Below are positions 63,163 through 64,000 of a DNA stretch of 64,000 nt, one piece after another. The notes under the pieces are model-generated. The model searched no databases, was not told the DNA's origin, and saw only the letters and a list, made by a program, of their open reading frames with translations. Origin of the DNA: Sporopachydermia quercuum (taxonomy: Eukaryota > Ascomycota > Sporopachydermiomycetes > Sporopachydermiales > Sporopachydermiaceae); NCBI GenBank assembly GCA_001599295.1, contig BCGN01000011.1, positions 1 through 64,000 on the forward strand. Reading direction: 5' to 3'. Made by a program: the position numbers and the translations under genes. Numbering within the stretch: position 1 is the stretch's first letter; the number at the start of each line of letters is the position of its first letter.

Positions 63163-64000
63163 ATGACATCAGTCCTACCTCCTCAAATGGGAGCACATTC
63201 TTCACCAATAACTGGCCCAGATGATGATGCTTTATTTACAAGGACGCGGCATCAGTCTGTTTCAACACCGTCCACGAGAACTTTTTACTCTACTAACTAT
63301 CAAACAATTGTTGATTCCCGAAGATCTAATAGTATAAGCTCAGGACTACTAGGAGCAGATCGAGCTATCGCAAGTGTAGCCGCTACGATGCCTTCGGCCC
63401 TTAAAACCTTGTCATCATCATTATCTACAGCAAATACAACTGTAATCAATGCAACAAAATCTCCTCGAGCTTCAAGGGCGAATACCACAAGCTCCACTCA
63501 TAGAGTATCGGTGTCAGTATCGGCGAACGATGATAGAGTAAGATTACTCACGTTTAACACCTGGGGACTGAAATACATTTCTCATCAACGTGAAAAACGT
63601 CTGAGGGCTATTGCTGATAAAATTGCAGCAAACTATTATCTATATGATATAATAGCTTTACAAGAAGTTTGGGTGAAAAGCGATTGGGAATATATAATAG
63701 AAAGATGTGGTGAACATTTCCCTTACAATAAGCTATTTTACTCAGGAATTATTTCAGGACCTGGGCTAGCAGTTTTGTCTCGATGGCCTATTGAATCAAG
63801 CTTTCTATATAGATTTCCCATCAACGGAAGACCCTCAGCATTCTTCCGAGGTGATTGGTATGTTGGCAAATCTGTTTCTATATCAGTTATCAATCATCCT
63901 AATCCTAAAGTTCCTCAAATCGCATTAATGAATGCCCATATGCATGCTCCTTATGGTGAAGGTGATGCTTCTTATTCCTGCCATAGATCAGCTCAAGCTT
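63163..64000 (+). CDS. ISC1: Inositol phosphosphingolipid phospholipase C Isc1 (N-terminal part)
   Basis: Isc1 hydrolyses complex sphingolipids (IPC, MIPC, M(IP)2C) to ceramides and is the yeast relative of neutral sphingomyelinase 2. The window contains the first 279 residues; the gene runs off the right edge with no stop. Residues 1-125 are a Ser/Thr-rich extension. The nuclease-type (DNase I-like) domain begins near 127: LLTFNTWGLKYISHQREKRL with the metal-site Asn, IIALQEVWVKSDWEYI with the catalytic Glu, SGPGLAVLSRWPIESSFLYR, the AFFRGDWYVGKSV loop, and IALMNAHMHAPYGEGDASY. The C-terminal membrane helices lie outside. The start at 63163 is the first ATG in frame. Confidence 0.93.
   Translation, partial: MTSVLPPQMGAHSSPITGPDDDALFTRTRHQSVSTPSTRTFYSTNYQTIVDSRRSNSISSGLLGADRAIASVAATMPSALKTLSSSLSTANTTVINATKSPRASRANTTSSTHRVSVSVSANDDRVRLLTFNTWGLKYISHQREKRLRAIADKIAANYYLYDIIALQEVWVKSDWEYIIERCGEHFPYNKLFYSGIISGPGLAVLSRWPIESSFLYRFPINGRPSAFFRGDWYVGKSVSISVINHPNPKVPQIALMNAHMHAPYGEGDASYSCHRSAQA

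Noticed and set aside
1-64000. Search for tRNA genes, LTR elements and other transposons
   Set aside because: No A/B-box pair with a cloverleaf, no long terminal repeats and no transposase or reverse-transcriptase text was seen by eye. A tRNAscan-type search could still find one.

Overview
The window is nuclear DNA of a budding yeast (Saccharomycotina). Genes are compact and mostly intronless. The three introns found carry GTATG-type donors and TACTAAC-like branch points, and nearly every protein has a recognisable yeast family. Two facts narrow the lineage. A complex I subunit (NDUFA8 family, 5074-5604) is present, and the Saccharomyces group has lost complex I. CTG codons also sit at leucine positions conserved in CDK kinases (in CTK1, at 42198-42200), so CTG reads as Leu and the CUG-Ser clade is unlikely. 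A Phaffomycetales/Pichiales-type or earlier-branching yeast fits; I cannot name the genus. Intergenic stretches of 2-3.4 kb are long for a yeast. The sequence has eight isolated N bases and one 235-base gap inside a hexanucleotide repeat.

Left part (1-16 kb): an IFRD-family gene, NUP57, the complex I subunit, CTF4, COG2 (one 76-nt intron), RRP9 and a small GPI-anchored wall protein. CTF4 and COG2 are divergent, and an MluI cell-cycle box lies 5' of CTF4. Middle (16-34 kb): a 3.4-kb gene-free stretch, an unrecognised tail-anchored protein, CUE3, NSA1 (one 127-nt intron, RRPE/PAC-like motifs upstream), SEH1, RTS2 (KIN17 family), the neighbouring mitochondrial inner-membrane genes OMA1 and COA1, and a SKG6/TOS2-like membrane protein.

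Right part (35-64 kb): a large acidic repeat-rich surface protein whose signal peptide lies on a separate first exon, CTK1 with a CDK12-like N-terminus, three secretory-pathway genes on the same strand (MNN4-like, TMN3-like, YEA4), a DCAF11/WDR23-like WD40 gene next to the gapped AAAGGA repeat, PER1, SPC25, and the start of ISC1, which runs off the window.

Functionally the genes are ordinary housekeeping: translation control and ribosome assembly (IFRD, CUE3, RRP9, NSA1), nuclear pore (NUP57, SEH1), replication and chromosomes (CTF4, SPC25), Golgi and cell surface (COG2, MNN4-like, TMN3-like, YEA4, PER1, GPI protein, acidic surface protein), and mitochondria (NDUFA8, OMA1, COA1). I see no tRNA or rRNA gene, no CRISPR array and no recognisable transposon or virus-derived element. 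The least explained items are the two-exon acidic surface protein, a perfect 29-bp hairpin at 62281-62341, and the long gene-free stretches.
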